A stretch of 64,000 bases of DNA from Dasypus novemcinctus (GCF_030445035.2 NC_080680.1:49923212-49987211), one strand, 5' to 3'; shown: positions 10,653-22,992, counted from the stretch's first letter. Numbers and translations are program-made. Notes: generated by a model from the sequence alone, not told the origin.

Positions 10653-11269
10653 TTAGTTAGAATTTAGGATACATGGTGTTACTAATAGGATAAAGAAGAT
10701 GGTGGTAGACAGGCTCAAAAAGGGACCAGCCATGGTATACTGGACCACAAGAGTGAGAAAGGCAGGTGCCTCCAGAAGCTGCATCATCCCAAAGTTGGTG
10801 GGAAACAGCATTCTTCCTTGAATTCTTTTATGCTCTTGGTTTAGTCTAGGGAGAAACTGTGGTAAACAAGCTGGGTTTAGTATAACTTTCCACCTAGTTC
10901 CCACAGTGGTGGTTATGTTTAGGACAGCTAGGAGAGGTTTGGAGGGAGGCATTGCCTTAGACATAAACAATGAGAGTATAGAAAACAATGAGACAAGCAT
11001 ATGGCAATCAAAATAAAGGCTATGCTTAGGAAAACCATTCCTTTATCTTGTAGTCTCATTCATTAACTACTTAGAAAATGAATTAAGTTTATCAAGGCAA
11101 TTTTAACTTGTTCAATATCCCTCTGCATATGATCTAGAATAAAAAAGATACCATCATAATTATCAGAAATATACATACAGTACTTAATATTAATGAGTGT
11201 CCTAATCAATGTGTAAGTTTCTCTTTGAGCTGCAATTAATATATCTAAGCTCTGGGTTTGCAATACCAC
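10653..11269 (-). pseudogene. Remnant of an ERV envelope transmembrane subunit
   Basis: Two minus-strand frames in different phases carry it: 11,269-11,063 (68 codons) and 11,000-10,653 (115 codons). The first resembles the heptad-repeat and neighbouring part of a gammaretrovirus-type TM ectodomain. The second ends in a hydrophobic stretch of about 20 residues (about 10,733-10,670) followed by a short tail, as at the end of such envelopes. A frameshift separates them and no surface subunit is seen, so it is dead. The family call is by resemblance and would need a protein profile search. Confidence 0.45.
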
Positions 11270-11613
11270 ACTTACTATCTCTGCATGGTAGCGGACATTA
11301 ATGACAATTGTGTTTAAATTCTACTCACGTTACTCTGGTAACATGATCACCTTTTGAGGTGTGTCCCTATTTCATGAGCCAATCCTCCTTTTAAAGAACA
11401 AACTCACCACCCATACCACCATAGATGCACTCACAGGGCCTTGGAAGTCGTGCTTTCACTTCGTGAGTTTGGCAGTAGATGATGGGATCAGAGCTGATCA
11501 CCTGATATCTTGGCTGAATTCCCTTTGTGGGAATTTGAATCGGAAGACAGAAAAATTAAGAGGTAAATAAAGCTAACAGCAGAGATCTAAAAACAAACCC
11601 CACACAATGCTAC

Positions 11614-12093
11614 TGTTATAGTCTGAAGTTGATCTGGTTCCCACCCTTCCAGAAGAGCTGATTGTTCTCCTCTTTTTTGTAAAACATAAGATAACTCAGT
11701 GTGGTGCACATTAAGATTTGCCAAATTGACCCCCTTTCAAGAAAGGACTCCATGCTCTATCTGCCAAGAATGCTGTCGACGCCTTTCAGACTTACCTCAG
11801 CTGCAAAGAGCTGGCTCACCCCAAAGCTTACCCCTTCCAGAATGGCCCACATCTATTTCTGATTATGGTGATGGGATAAATGTTCAGTCATTTGGCCCAC
11901 TACAGGAAAATTCAGAACAGGATATATATGCTTCTGAAATCCTTCTGAGTTTGGACAAGGTTTTGTCATGTCTATATCACAGCTCAATTTTCCCCTTTGG
12001 CTATTCCTGCTTCGACAGGTGTGGATCCCTAATAAAATTCCTGTACGCAAAATTACATTTCAGCATCTGCTTCTGAAGAACCCACTTGTAACA
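11614..12093 (+). mobile_element. Solo ERV class I-like LTR, sense
   Basis: Begins TGTTA and ends TAACA, a perfect 5-base terminal inversion. It contains AATAAA at 12,031-12,036 followed by a tail (cagcatctgcttctg, aacccacttgtaaca) typical of class I ERV U5 ends. No primer-binding site follows, so it is probably solo. The flanking tetramers (CTAC, CTCA) do not match well. A 125-codon frame at 11,699-12,076 lies inside it and is fortuitous. Confidence 0.55.
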
Positions 12094-13854
12094 CTCAGTA
12101 TATGACCAATAATTTTCTTTATATCCTTAACTTAAAAATTGAGTTGAATCTGTTGCTTGTAACCAAGAGTATTAATTAAGAGAATTAATTAATTGATGAA
12201 TTTCAATATTAGACATGGTGAGAAGCATAGATGTTCAGTAGGGGTGTGTAACAGTTTTGAGAACATCCTGAGTGATTGGATGCTGAAGGTTTTTCAACTT
12301 CTTTCTAAGAAGAGGAAATAATTTTTAGGTTCAATTCAATTGGTATAATCCAGATAGAATTACATTAGCTCTTTCTTATAACCCCTCACTCTTTGACTAA
12401 TACATAAAAAAATATGTCCACTTGATCTTTATAAACCTGCAACCTAACACAGTTATTGAAACTTAGAAGATGCTCAATAAATGAATGGATAAAATTTGAT
12501 CACATTTCATTTAGCCAATCCATTCTAACAAAAAAGGGCCACATCTACTCAAATTTAGTGTTACAACTTGGTAACAAGTAACCTGTTTCTACTCCTTTCC
12601 ACTTGGCCCTTCTCCCTTGATTTACATATACACTGTGAAGGGAACCCACATGAGTTCCCTGAGTCCCTTTGCCTGGTGCAAAGACTTGGAGTCTACACCA
12701 TGTTTTGATCATTCAAGGGTATGAGTTTATTAAGCCAACAGAGATTAGGAGATAATGTCTCAAATATGCTTATTTGAACAAAGAAATCTAAGGGTTTTTT
12801 GTTTTGTTTTGTTTTGTTTTTAATTTTCAGACAAAGAGAAGTGGGGATGGGGTGTTGGGATTTCAAGGGATATTGATGATTGATTTGTTTATTTGGAAGT
12901 ATGTAAGTATAGGCCCTAGAGGCTGGCTGGGATAAACATCAGGTTACAGTTTACAAACTGAGTCATAAATTGCTTAATTAACATCTATTAGGGACTGACA
13001 AAGTTTAGTTAGGTAATACATAAAGTTGTAAATAGTTCAATCTACATTAGATAATGTTACACTAAACAATGGGTTGGAGGTAATACATAAAGTTTTAAAT
13101 TACCTAATTAATATGACAAAGTCAAACAAAGTGGGTCATCAGGGCTGTTAAGGATAGACAAAATCCATGCATGGCAAGATAAGAGAAAACAAATGAGGGT
13201 TAGGTATGAGTTTAAAATTACAATCATAACTAAAATCTCATTCATTAGCTAAATTTAAAAATTAAGGCTTCAGTGTAACATATGTTATATGACTGCATTT
13301 GGTCTCCTCAACTGTTCCTTTTCCTCTTACCTCTAGAATCTTTGTTCCATGGTAAATAATCTTTCTTACCCCCAGTCTTCTCACTGAAAACTTCCTTTCA
13401 CTCTCCCCTGAGGATATCAATGCAGCTCTTTCCCTGTCAAGACAGAGGGAACTCTGATATTAGCAGAGATAATAAGTATAAAGTGAAGTTGAAGAAATAT
13501 AATTAAAATTAAATTTAAACCCTCTCCCAATGCAGAAAACCCTTCCACAACGGTGGAAGAGAGCGAAAACAATTTTATTATTAAATAAACATTAGACCAG
13601 AATGTTATGTATCGCAGGCATCTGCAAAGAGATTGCAAAGACAGAGTTCATATTTTTTAATGTGTTTTTTAAGTGGATACAACCCATTACATCCACATTT
13701 TTAAGATATTTCTGAGGTGGATTAAAATTTGCAGCTAGGGTCCCTCTGGAAGTTATTGAAATCTCTTCTTAGGAACCTAGAAAACTTGAAGGTAGTGTTA
13801 CCAGATTTTATCTAGGTTCTTTGACTATGCTGCAGAAATGAATTTCAAGAGTAC
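12094..13854. other. Decayed repeats, mostly unassigned
   Basis: Contains a GTTTT simple repeat at 12,796-12,822 and a short L2/MIR-like 3' end at about 12,460-12,490 (gatgctcaataaatgaatgg). A TTTATTAAG motif at 12,727 could mark another antisense LTR. No frame or splice structure stands out. Confidence 0.35.
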
Positions 13855-14430
13855 ATCAGATGAGTTAGGCCAGTAATTTATTTAGGTAGGGAGGGAAGAG
13901 AAATGGGAGAAAATAACAGATTAGAGGTCCCAGGTAGAGAGGAAGGGGGTTGAAAAGCAATAAAGCGGACTGATTTACAGACTACAACTCCCCATTGTAG
14001 ATTATAAATGCCCAGCTTTCACTTGTATGGTTACGTGGTAGAGGAAAAATGGTGAGAGCAGTGCTCAGAGGCCAGGAACAGGTCTAGAGGTGAGAGAGCA
14101 TGAGAATGAACACTTAGGCTCTGTGCCTGCCTTTTTGAACTGTTAATTATTCCATCCCTTTGCTAATGGCAGGGGAGGAGTATCAGCTGTTTGCTGTTTT
14201 GATTGATTACCCTACCTATCAATCCCCTAGTGAAGACCCAATGATAAGGTCCTTGGGGAATATCTGGGGCTTCTCCTGGCTTCCAGAAGAAGTCTTTGTT
14301 CTGAATAGCAGACTCTTGGGGGAGGGGGTCTTTAAGCAGTCATTTTGGGAGTTACTAATGTCCACATGGACTTTTGCCAGGTTCTAGATCCATCTATTGA
14401 TTCTGTATCTTCCTAGCCTGCTTCAGTAGG
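13855..14430 (-). mobile_element. Possible antisense LTR related to 9,977-10,426
   Basis: Shares scattered blocks with that LTR in the same order: a TTTATT signal complement, 'gtttgctgtt(t/c)tg', 'aag(g)tcc(t/a).gg', 'ccacatg' followed by 'gccaggttct'-like sequence, and 'ctagcctgcttca' against 'ctaacctgcctca'. The similarity is weak and the ends are unknown. Confidence 0.3.
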
Positions 14431-17016
14431 GGTGATATCTTCCTTGATTAAATTAAAAAGAAATGGAGGTTTTCTTTCACAGTAAAATTTGCAAAAGGCA
14501 TATTCAGCCTTTTACATCTTAAATTTACATACATTTTAAAAGGACAAAGAAAAGAGGAACTTATATATCCACATTTTTCCAAAGTAATGCCAAGAGAGAT
14601 GGGAGGGAAAAAGAAATCTCTTCCCTTATGTTCAATATGGAGAATTAAGCAATTTATTATTATTTTAAACTTTCCCTTACAGTGATCAGCATTAGTCACA
14701 AGATGTGTCATATCACACTCAGAGTGATCAAGGCAAGAGGCTTAGAGAGTCTAATATTTGTTATTCTAGCTTTATATCCAAGAGAGTACCCAGTTCTGGA
14801 TTAACTATATGAACAAATTGATCCAAAGATGACTCCACTCACATCATATCAGTAAGGGAGGTTGGTAAAGAAATTGCAACTCTATGTATTCTAAGAGTGA
14901 AGGGTTTTAACACAGGAAATTAGATTTATGAAACATTGGAAAGGATATGGGAATAAAAGGTCAGGGAGCACCAGAGTGTATCTTATCCCTGAAGGAGGGG
15001 ATTCTCAACTCACCTGGAAACTACCACAAATATTAAATTCTTTAAATTCTGGAAAATTTCTTTGAGCTTTCTACTCTATGAGCAAAATGGCAGCTTTCAA
15101 GGATTAGCTAGAAATCTGCCTGTATCCCACACACCTGCCTGCAACTGTCTTTGGAAAACAACTGCCTCTCCTTTCTACCATGTTCTAACTCTTATTGGAG
15201 TGCCTCCTACTGGCTGACTCTAATCTGGAACAATAACAGGGAGAGGGATCTAGGAAATATAGTTACTGCTTCTCCACTATAATGCAGTGGTGAATTGGAA
15301 AGAGCTGGTGGGTATGCCAAGTTGCCAAGGAACTATTTCCCACATTTCCAATGGGTCTTAGGAGAACTGAACACATTCACATAGTAAAAAAGGCATTACC
15401 TTAGTCACAAATTACCCAGTCCAAAGTTAAAGTAATGTCCCTCCCTTTAGCCAGGTTACATAGCAGAAATTGGTTTGGGATCCAGAGTGAATTCACTCAA
15501 ACAAGCATGATATTGCCGGATTTAAGCAATTAAGACAGGCAATGTAAGGCATGGCAAAGAAGCAATTTTTAAAAATTGTTAAACATCCACATTCTCTTCT
15601 TGGAACTTTATGCAGCATGTGCCTTTCCTTAATCCTTCTACTATTTCTGAATTGCACTAAAGCATTAAATAAATGAAGGTAACAATCAATCTTGGCAGTT
15701 CTTTCTCTCTAATAAAGTAAAACTTAATTTATGTCTACTTAATTACCTCATTTCACTCTAGCAATGTTTATTAATAATGAATATCTATTCTTTTTTAAAT
15801 GGCATTGATCAACAATTTCCACTGCTGCTGAGGAGATGTGACATGACAAATGTTAGGGATTGGAGGTTCAGAATTATTGTTTAACTTGATATACTTATAG
15901 CATAATTGATTTTGATTTTTCAGGCAATCTATAGTACATATGTACCAAACAAGTTAGCCATATAGTACAAATGCAGAATCGTTTTACCCCCTTTTCTGGC
16001 AGTTTTGCTGAACCCAGAATTCCAACTTAACTTCCATGAACTTAGAAAACCAATGCATTTACATTCATTTTGTAATTCCCCACTCAATACCCATCCTTAC
16101 CCCCTAACCCCCAGCCCCAAGTCCTGCTTCCAGACAAAGAACATTACCCAGACTAATAGACCAATTGATCCATTTTCAGTTTAGGAGAAATCATCCCAAC
16201 TGATGTTCCTAGCTATCTTTTTAACAATGCTAAATGGTTAGAAACAGGTGAAGTGAAAGGCATTTACTGCTTGCTGCAAAGTGAGTAAACCGTATTGATC
16301 TGCTATGAAGGGTTTACAGTAGAGAAACATTTAGCACATTACTTAAAGTGTGAATGCCTACCTAATTTATTCTGGGCCTATATACAAACATTTGTAACAT
16401 AGTTTTACAATTTCACTTGACAAGTGTTTTCCCTCCTTCTTTTCATGTATGGCCATAAGCAGCCCCCAGAACTGGTTTATGAAGTTGTTTGAGTTTAATT
16501 TTTAAAAGACTATGATTCTAGGATGGAAAATATGAAAGGAAATTAAAAAAGTAAAGTCTAATGGACACACATCTAGATTTCTAATTATGTCATGAGGAGT
16601 AAAGAAGACACAACTCTTCAAGGTTGATGGCAAGAAGCAAGGCAAGGAACTCATCCTCCTAAAACCTACACCACCCTGCCCCATTTTAAAGTGTAAAGTC
16701 TCCTTCTCTAAAAAGTTTATTTAAAATTCCTCAGAGAAACAGCACACAGGTCACACCAATGTAAATATTAATTCTCCCTGCATGATTAAAAAATTTTAAA
16801 TGGTAAAGAGAGAAAACTGGGATATGGGCATGAGAACATGAACAAGGCCTAACAGGAGATAAAAGAGGATCAAATTGATAGACCTGGAAAGTCATGATGC
16901 AGAAGACATTATTTTCTTTTATGCTGTCAAATCAATAGGAAGTGAGGTAGAACTAACAAACTACATTCCAATTTAAATAAATATAGAGAATAATTACTAT
17001 AAATACTAACATGTTA
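14431..17016. other. Mostly unassigned; includes a single-copy stretch
   Basis: 14,431-16,000 has no repeat that I can name. 16,180-16,420 lacks repeat texture and looks single-copy. There are no supported genes. Confidence 0.35.
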
Positions 17017-17018
17017 AG

Positions 17019-18470
17019 AGAATATTGTCATACAGTGGGTAGAGATTCACGCAACAACTGAGGGAGTGCTGGGTTCCCATGCTGGGAGCTCTGCTGCATT
17101 CCCCAATGGAACAGCATCAATTCCCCAAGTGCAGGGGCAATGACCAGTGAAGAAGGATGATCCAATGATGGGTCCTTGATACTGACGACTATGCTTATGA
17201 GCCTTTTGTGCTTGAAATTTCAACTTGGCTTAGTGTTGCAGGGTGCCTAAGAGTTACCTCCTGAGAGCCTCCAGAGGCCACTTTCTAAGTCAAACTCAGC
17301 ATATAAATGCACTACCTTCCTCCCAGCATGGGACATGACTCCCAGGGATGAGCCTCCCTGGCACTCAGGGATTACTATCAAACACCAGCTGGTGATGCAA
17401 CTGGAAAAAGGCATTGACTAAAAGGGGGAAATGATAAAGACAAATGAGTTTACATGGCTAAGAGACTTCAAAATGAGTTGGGAGGTCATCAGAGGGGTCA
17501 CACTTATGCACATCTCAGCAGGATCTCATAGACAGCCAAAGTAGATACTACCCAAGGTAGTGGTGCTCCTGAGGGCTATGGAGACACCCAAGTCCTACTG
17601 TCATGGCAGATGGCTCTGAAGTTTGGTGCCTTGCCAGTGGACCCTACTCTGGAATTTGTGCTCTTGAGTGTGACAGAGTAGGACTCAGATGTGACCTCTC
17701 TACACATGCCTCTTCTGTTCCTTTTATTGAACCTGTCTTAGCACTGGGGTTGGTGTAGGTCCAGGAGACTTGGACCCTGAGCCTCAGCAGAATTGCAGCA
17801 CCTACTCTCCAATTCATTGGACTTACCCAGGTCAGCTAACAAGGAAGTGAGGATGGACATCCACCACACCAAGGAACCAAGAGAGTCTACAACTGCAAGG
17901 AGGAAAATCCCATCTACCAGCCATGTGGAATTGAAGCCCACTCTCATTAAAAGGTGGGGTGAGCATTACCATCCCAGAGTCCTCAGGATTGGGGAATAAA
18001 ATAGGATTAGAGTGCACTTACTGGTATTCTACTATACAATTATTGTGATTCTATGAATGGAAAAAAATGATAACATTGATGTGTAGATAGTGGCCACTGG
18101 AGTTGCTGATGTCGGGGAGAGGGAAAAAGAGGTGTAATATGGGGGCATTTTCAGGACTTGGATTTGTCTTGAATGACATTGCAGGGACAGATGCAGGACA
18201 TTTTATATCCCGACATAAACCACTGAATGGACTGGGATAGAGTGTAAACTACAATGTACACTATAATCCAGGCTGTGTAGCAGTGCTCCAAAATGTATTT
18301 ATCAAATGCAATGAATGTAACATACTAATGAAAGAAGTTGTTGATGTGGGAAAAGTGTGGGGGGGAGTGGGGCATATGGGAATCTCCTGTATTTTTTTAA
18401 GGTAACATTTTGTATGATCTGTATATATTTTACAAATAAATTAAAAATATAAAAAAAGAACATTGTCATA
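17019..18470 (+). mobile_element. Family A retroposon, near-complete copy with 14-bp duplication
   Basis: The best-bounded copy. The element spans 17,033-18,456, flanked by AGAATATTGTCATA (17,019-17,032) and AGAACATTGTCATA (18,457-18,470), a 13/14 match. It ends in a G-rich tract (18,358-18,373), 'atatgggaatctcctgtat', and an AAATAAATTAAAAATAT-type tail. The duplication plus A-rich tail imply L1-type retroposition. About 1.42 kb with no long ORF. It may be a 5'-truncated 3' UTR of a xenarthran L1 lineage or a non-autonomous retroposon; I cannot tell which. Confidence 0.8.
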
Positions 18471-18609
18471 ACAGCATCTTGTGAATTTAGGAAAATAAGA
18501 CCACTTTTCTGACTAAATAATTTACCAAATAATATAAAAAGGATAATTTATCTTGCTGTATAATAAAGAATGCACTGTTAAATATCTCATTTCTACTCTT
18601 ATTTCCCCT

Positions 18610-19050
18610 TTTAGAAGAAATCTCTGATGACCAGTTCATATAAAACCTTTAGTTTCTGTTTTATATTAAACATAAATGATCTCATTTTATATTTCCTTGT
18701 GATTTGTTACTTTTAATCAGAATATCTTGTAGATTTTTTCACAGTAGTACATGTTCATTCTTCTAAGTGATCGCATAGTGTTCCATAGGGTGCGTATAAC
18801 AGTAAATTTCAAGTTTTTTTAAAATTGTTGTCTAGATTATTTTCAATATACTTTTGCCATTAAGAATAATTTTTTAATTAACAATACAGGACCTTGATTT
18901 CTGTGCTTATATAAGAGTATTTGCATAGGAAAAATTCTTAAAAATGGAATATCTGGGGAAGTGTTTTGTGGATTTTAAATTTTGGTTGATGGTGCCAAAT
19001 TCTTCCAAATGGGTTTCAAATTCTGTGCTCTCATGAAAACACATCAGAGT
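18610..19050. mobile_element. Old L1-like fragment, interrupted downstream
   Basis: Contains motifs such as 'cgcatagtgttccatagg' and 'cttttgccattaagaataa' that recall old L1-derived sequence. It is followed by an antisense LTR and then by antisense L1 ORF2, so the LTR probably split one L1 or landed between two. The strand is not certain. Confidence 0.4.
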
Positions 19051-19258
19051 CCTTTAGTTTGCTAAAAGCTGCTGGGGGATCAATATACCAGAACTGTGTT
19101 GGCTTTTACAATGGGATTTATTAGGTCAAAAGCTTACAGTTCTGAGCCTGGGAAAAATGTCCAAGTCAAGGCATCAGTTGAAGGTCTCTCCCCAAAGTTT
19201 GGCTGCTGGTGATCCTGGACTCCTGCCACGTGGCAAGGCACAATAGCAGCTCTGCCAT
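19051..19258 (-). mobile_element. Antisense MaLR/ERVL-like LTR, 3' part
   Basis: Same family as 5,396-5,830: 'ataccagaactgtgttggctttta', 'gatttattaggtc' with the complement of the poly-A signal, and 'ggtgatcctggactcctg'. Truncated at about 19,258 where L1-like sequence starts. Confidence 0.6.
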
Positions 19259-19650
19259 TGATTTTTTAATGCTAATTTTGTACCCAGACTCTTAACTGAA
19301 TTCTCATTATTTTACAGTTGATTCTCTTAGATTTTCTAAGTAGAAAAATTAGTTTAACTTATTTCTTTACAATATTTATACCTCTGTTAATTTTTTTGTA
19401 TCTTATTGCATTGATGAAGATGTCCAGGACTATGTCCAATAGTAGAGAAAATAGTGGCATCTTTGTCTTTTTCCTACCTTTTCTGGAAATGGCTCTAAAC
19501 TTGTTTATTGAGCGGAATGTGTTGTTGGGTTTTTGTAGATAGCACATAATCTGGTCAAGGACCTTTCTTTCTATTCGTAGTATACAGACAGACATTGTTT
19601 TATGTTTGTATGTTTGTTTATTTACTATCTGAAATGCGTATTGATTATTG
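19259..19650 (-). mobile_element. Old L1 ORF2 fragment, antisense
   Basis: Resembles the antisense of the L1 reverse-transcriptase region downstream of the catalytic motif: 'aagatgtccaggactatgtc', 'aatagtggcatctttgtctt', 'tctttctattcgtagt'. Stops interrupt every frame, including the 78-codon minus-strand frame at 19,359-19,595. Confidence 0.6.
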
Positions 19651-21365
19651 TTTGATGCTTTACAGCATTTACCAAGACAATCACATAAATTAATGTTGTG
19701 ATTTATGAAGTCATAAACTTTGACAGGACTAAAGAGGAAGAGAATATCCTATAAGTTGAAAGAGTAAGTGCTGGGGGAGAGAATAAGAGATTTCATAAAA
19801 AAGGATTGAGAAAGAGAATAATATTAGATGTCTCAAGAGCCATGCTCAAACTAGGAAACAATGGAGAAATGATATAAAGTTCTGAAGGAAGATGATTTCT
19901 AAACTAAAATTTCAAACTTAAACTTGATAATTTGGTGGCTAATTAAGTTTGAGAGTAGAATTTTCAAAAACAGGCAGGCAAGATCTAAGAAAGTTTATCT
20001 TTTAGGCAATCTAGCTGGGATATTTACTCCACAGAAACAAGCCAGTAAACCTAGAAAGGAAAAAAAAAAAAAATCACAGGATGCAGAAAGCATTAGGGAT
20101 AACAAAAAACCCTGAGACAAGAATCCCCATGATGATGGTACAGGGAGATCCCAAGGAGACAGCTGTCTAGGAGGCCTAGATTATAAACAGTCTTAACTGG
20201 AGCAGGTTGGAAAGCTTCTGATTAGATTTTACTAGGAATATGGAATAAATAGAAAATATATTTCAATGTATTGAGAGAAGGTTTATACAAAAGACAGAGA
20301 ATTTGGAGTTCCTCGAATGATAAGTACCCAGAAATCTAAGCAAACAATTATTAACCTCAGTGAAAAACAAAAAGTTAATCAGGAAAGGTAAAATAATCTT
20401 ATGCTTCTACAGGACTCAGCTCATGATCATAATAATATAAGCAATGACTATTGAGCTAACCAAACTACAGCAAAATTTCTCTTGCAAGGAGAAGTAAAAA
20501 GATGATACATAAACATGGGAATGAAGAAGCAGCAATATCAGCATGTTACTTAAGAATATGAAGACAAGTGTCCTGTAATCTGCTAAAGAGTTGCAAGTTT
20601 TTATCTGGGAAAGCAGAGAAAGTTGACAGGTGGGATAGAGCACTGTCTTTTAAAAATTGTTTTACAAGAAAGACATATAGAATTGTTTATGCTGAATGAT
20701 GTGGATGTATAAAATTAACAAAAATAAAAACTAAATTTGAATTTAAAAGTTGAAGAACAAAAACTAAATTTGAAAACCTAATTATTATATAAGAAAAAAA
20801 TTTCTGACTTTATAGACATTTTTAGGAACGGTTTTTTGACGTTAGAAAGAGAAAGAGGGAGAATTTGAGAGAGAGAGTATAAGTCAACCTAGTTCCATAA
20901 ACAAAAGTCAAGGAAAATCTAGTATTTAAAAAAGAAAGAAACTTGAAATATTTGTACCTTGATATAACATAGCCATACCCTAAACGCATAATAGTCTTGA
21001 AAATGAAGAAAATATGAACAAATAGCTACTGCATGACCTAGTTTCCTTATTTAATTTTTAGGTTTTAATCTCTTTAGTTCGAACATAGGAGATGTTCTGA
21101 AAATAACTGCTACTCAATACTTTATTATTATTATTAAGCTTATAGTTCATAGACAGTTATACTTTTTGCTGTTTTCTTTCAATACTAAAAATTATTGTTT
21201 CCCCATATTATTATAAAGTCAAACAAAGTTTAAAGTATTTTAAACAGAAAAGTGCTGTATAGATGGAGGGCTTTTACCCACATCTGAAACCTGGTTACAG
21301 AATTGTAAAGTGATGGCTCTCTCCAGTGTTTGAAAGCACTATTCTTTAGTCTGGGAAAGCATAGA
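19651..21365. other. No recognised feature
   Basis: AT-rich, with an A-run at about 20,058-20,070 and a short local repeat of 'aaaaactaaatttgaa' near 20,727 and 20,762. Frames of 63 and 75 codons (19,924-20,115 plus strand, 20,416-20,643 minus strand) have no recognisable motif. Confidence 0.3.
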
Positions 21366-21369
21366 AGTA

Positions 21370-21560
21370 AAGAATCTCTGAATGGGAAGACCTCGTAGCT
21401 CTTCCTTAGTCCAACCTCACCTTAGACGAGAAATCCCTTCTACAGCACCACTGACAAATGATCACCTGGGCTAGGTGTGACTGCTTCAAGCGATAGGGAC
21501 CTTACTACTAGCTGCTTTCTTTTCCTAGGGGAGCAGTGCTTTCTTATGTTCCTTTCCAAA
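21370..21560 (+). mobile_element. CR1/L3 LINE 3' fragment
   Basis: The order 'gggaagacctcgtagctct', 'tagtccaacctcac', 'cactgacaaatgatcacc', 'gggaccttactacta' follows the CR1/L3 3' consensus: a ...GACCTC..., AGTCCAACC..., TGACAAATGGTCATCC..., GGGA.CTCACTAC pattern, from my knowledge of the family. It is ancient and non-coding. Confidence 0.55.
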
Positions 21561-21594
21561 GGATCAGAGCCCTGTGTGATTCCAGTGTAAACTG

Positions 21595-21850
21595 ACAATA
21601 AAAGAGACGAATTAGCATAACTGACTGTTTCGGTTATGAAGATTAAATAGCCTTTTATTGCACATGTTTGCCAAGGAAAATGCTCCCTAGTGGAAGACTC
21701 TAGGCAGTTACAATAGATTTGATGAGGTTTTTAATTGCTCTTATGCAACTGGTAATGGAAAGGTTTTATTAAATGTCATGCAAGAGTCAATCGATAGTTG
21801 AAAAGAGAAAAGCTTCTCTCTAATATAGACCTCAGGCTTTTCCAACAGTA
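21595..21850. promoter_or_regulatory. Candidate conserved noncoding element
   Basis: Single-copy-looking sequence without repeat texture, dense in homeodomain-type AT cores and balanced spacing (gacgaattagcataactg, gattaaatagccttttattg, tttttaattgctcttatgc). CpGs (gacgaa, ttcgg, atcga) persist despite the local AT-richness. This pattern is typical of vertebrate conserved enhancers, but conservation cannot be seen from one genome. Confidence 0.3.
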
Positions 21851-22779
21851 GTTTATCAGCAGGGGCAGTTCCATCAGCAACCACAAATATTTCTCAAGTA
21901 CCCAGTGTGGGTATGACAATACCAGAAATGTGTTGGGGACTATTAGAGTATAGAAAAAATAAGACTATGCTGCAGAAGATCTAATAATTTGAAGCAAGCA
22001 ATAACTATTGTAGAAACTGAAGTAAAATCTAGATACATGAATTTCTCTCTCTATATATATATATGTTCTGCTTGTAAACCATTTGATACATAATATCAAG
22101 AATAAGGATAAGAGATTTATTAAGATTGAATATGTAAATCAAAAATAGCATTTCCCTTACAAAAGGACATTTTTTTGCTGGAATGTAGGATGAATGGGTT
22201 CTGGTCTAACACTAACTACCTGAATGCTCATCTGCAAAATGGGGGGTTGCATAAAGTTCTGGTGACTTTTGATAGCCCTAAGATTCAATGATTCCATAGA
22301 AGAGTTAGCAACTCCAGTGTATACATATAATAATTCATGTTATAAAATTATTTCACACAATTTTTAGGATGCCATTCATTACATAAAGTGCATACATACT
22401 AAAACAGGAATCAAATTTTCCTACAAGATACATATATATTTTTAAACTAAAGTCAAAATTAGAGTTTTTACTTTGACTTTAGAGTCAGATTAAGAAATCA
22501 GAGTTTGCATTTCCCAGATTCCCCAGTTTCTGCAAAATTATCTAAAACAATTTTTATCAAATTCAGCATGCTGTCAAGCATAACCCTTCTTATTTGTCTC
22601 ACAGTCCCCTAACTGCTTAATGAGTTATGCTCATAAGTAAAAAGCATATTGCTTTTTAAAAAGAGCTAATCCTTCCTAAAATATTAGTAAAGCATGAATC
22701 ATTCAATGCCATTCTGGAGTTTGGTAACCTAGCAAGATTCAATCAGCCTCTTGTCATCCAGAAAGAAGGGGCTGTGATT

Positions 22780-22905
22780 TTAAGAGGCTATTGGTTTTAG
22801 AGTAGAAAGACCTGCATTCAAGACCTGAACATGGCACTCTTTAGCTGCATGTCCTTAGGAAAGTCACCTACCTCCCTGAATCTATTTGCCCAATTTAAAG
22901 GATGA
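22780..22905 (+). mobile_element. MIR SINE, sense
   Basis: Follows the MIR core: 'gagtagaaagacctgcattcaa', 'ctctttagctgcatgtcctta', 'gaaagtcacctacctccctgaa'. Diverged and non-coding. Confidence 0.55.
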
Positions 22906-22971
22906 ATCGAATGCATGATTCTCAACATTGTAAAGATGAGAAAATGTACAGATTTCTATACTGCAAGGCAT

Positions 22972-22992
22972 CATATATATATATATATATAT
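22972..22992. repeat. (AT)n microsatellite
   Basis: About ten AT units immediately upstream of the MLT1 LTR. Confidence 0.85.

Larger units (their letters stand above)
9962..11355 (-). mobile_element. ERV class I env/U3-R segment, probably retroposed by L1 machinery
   Basis: The direct repeat ACATGATCACCTTTT (9,962-9,976 and 11,341-11,355) brackets the block. On the minus strand the block ends with AATAAA (complement of 9,999-10,004), about 22 bases more, and then the duplication's own AAAA. No U5 follows. Upstream are U3 (about 10,426 down), a short purine tract next to the U3 start, and env-like frames. A 15-base duplication starting with A's and termination at the polyadenylation site fit a 5'-truncated processed ERV transcript better than a provirus, which would have 4-6-base duplications and complete LTRs. 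Confidence 0.5.

Noticed and set aside
11699..12076. 125-codon ORF as a gene
   Set aside because: It is contained within a sense-strand LTR with TGTTA/TAACA ends and a poly-A signal.
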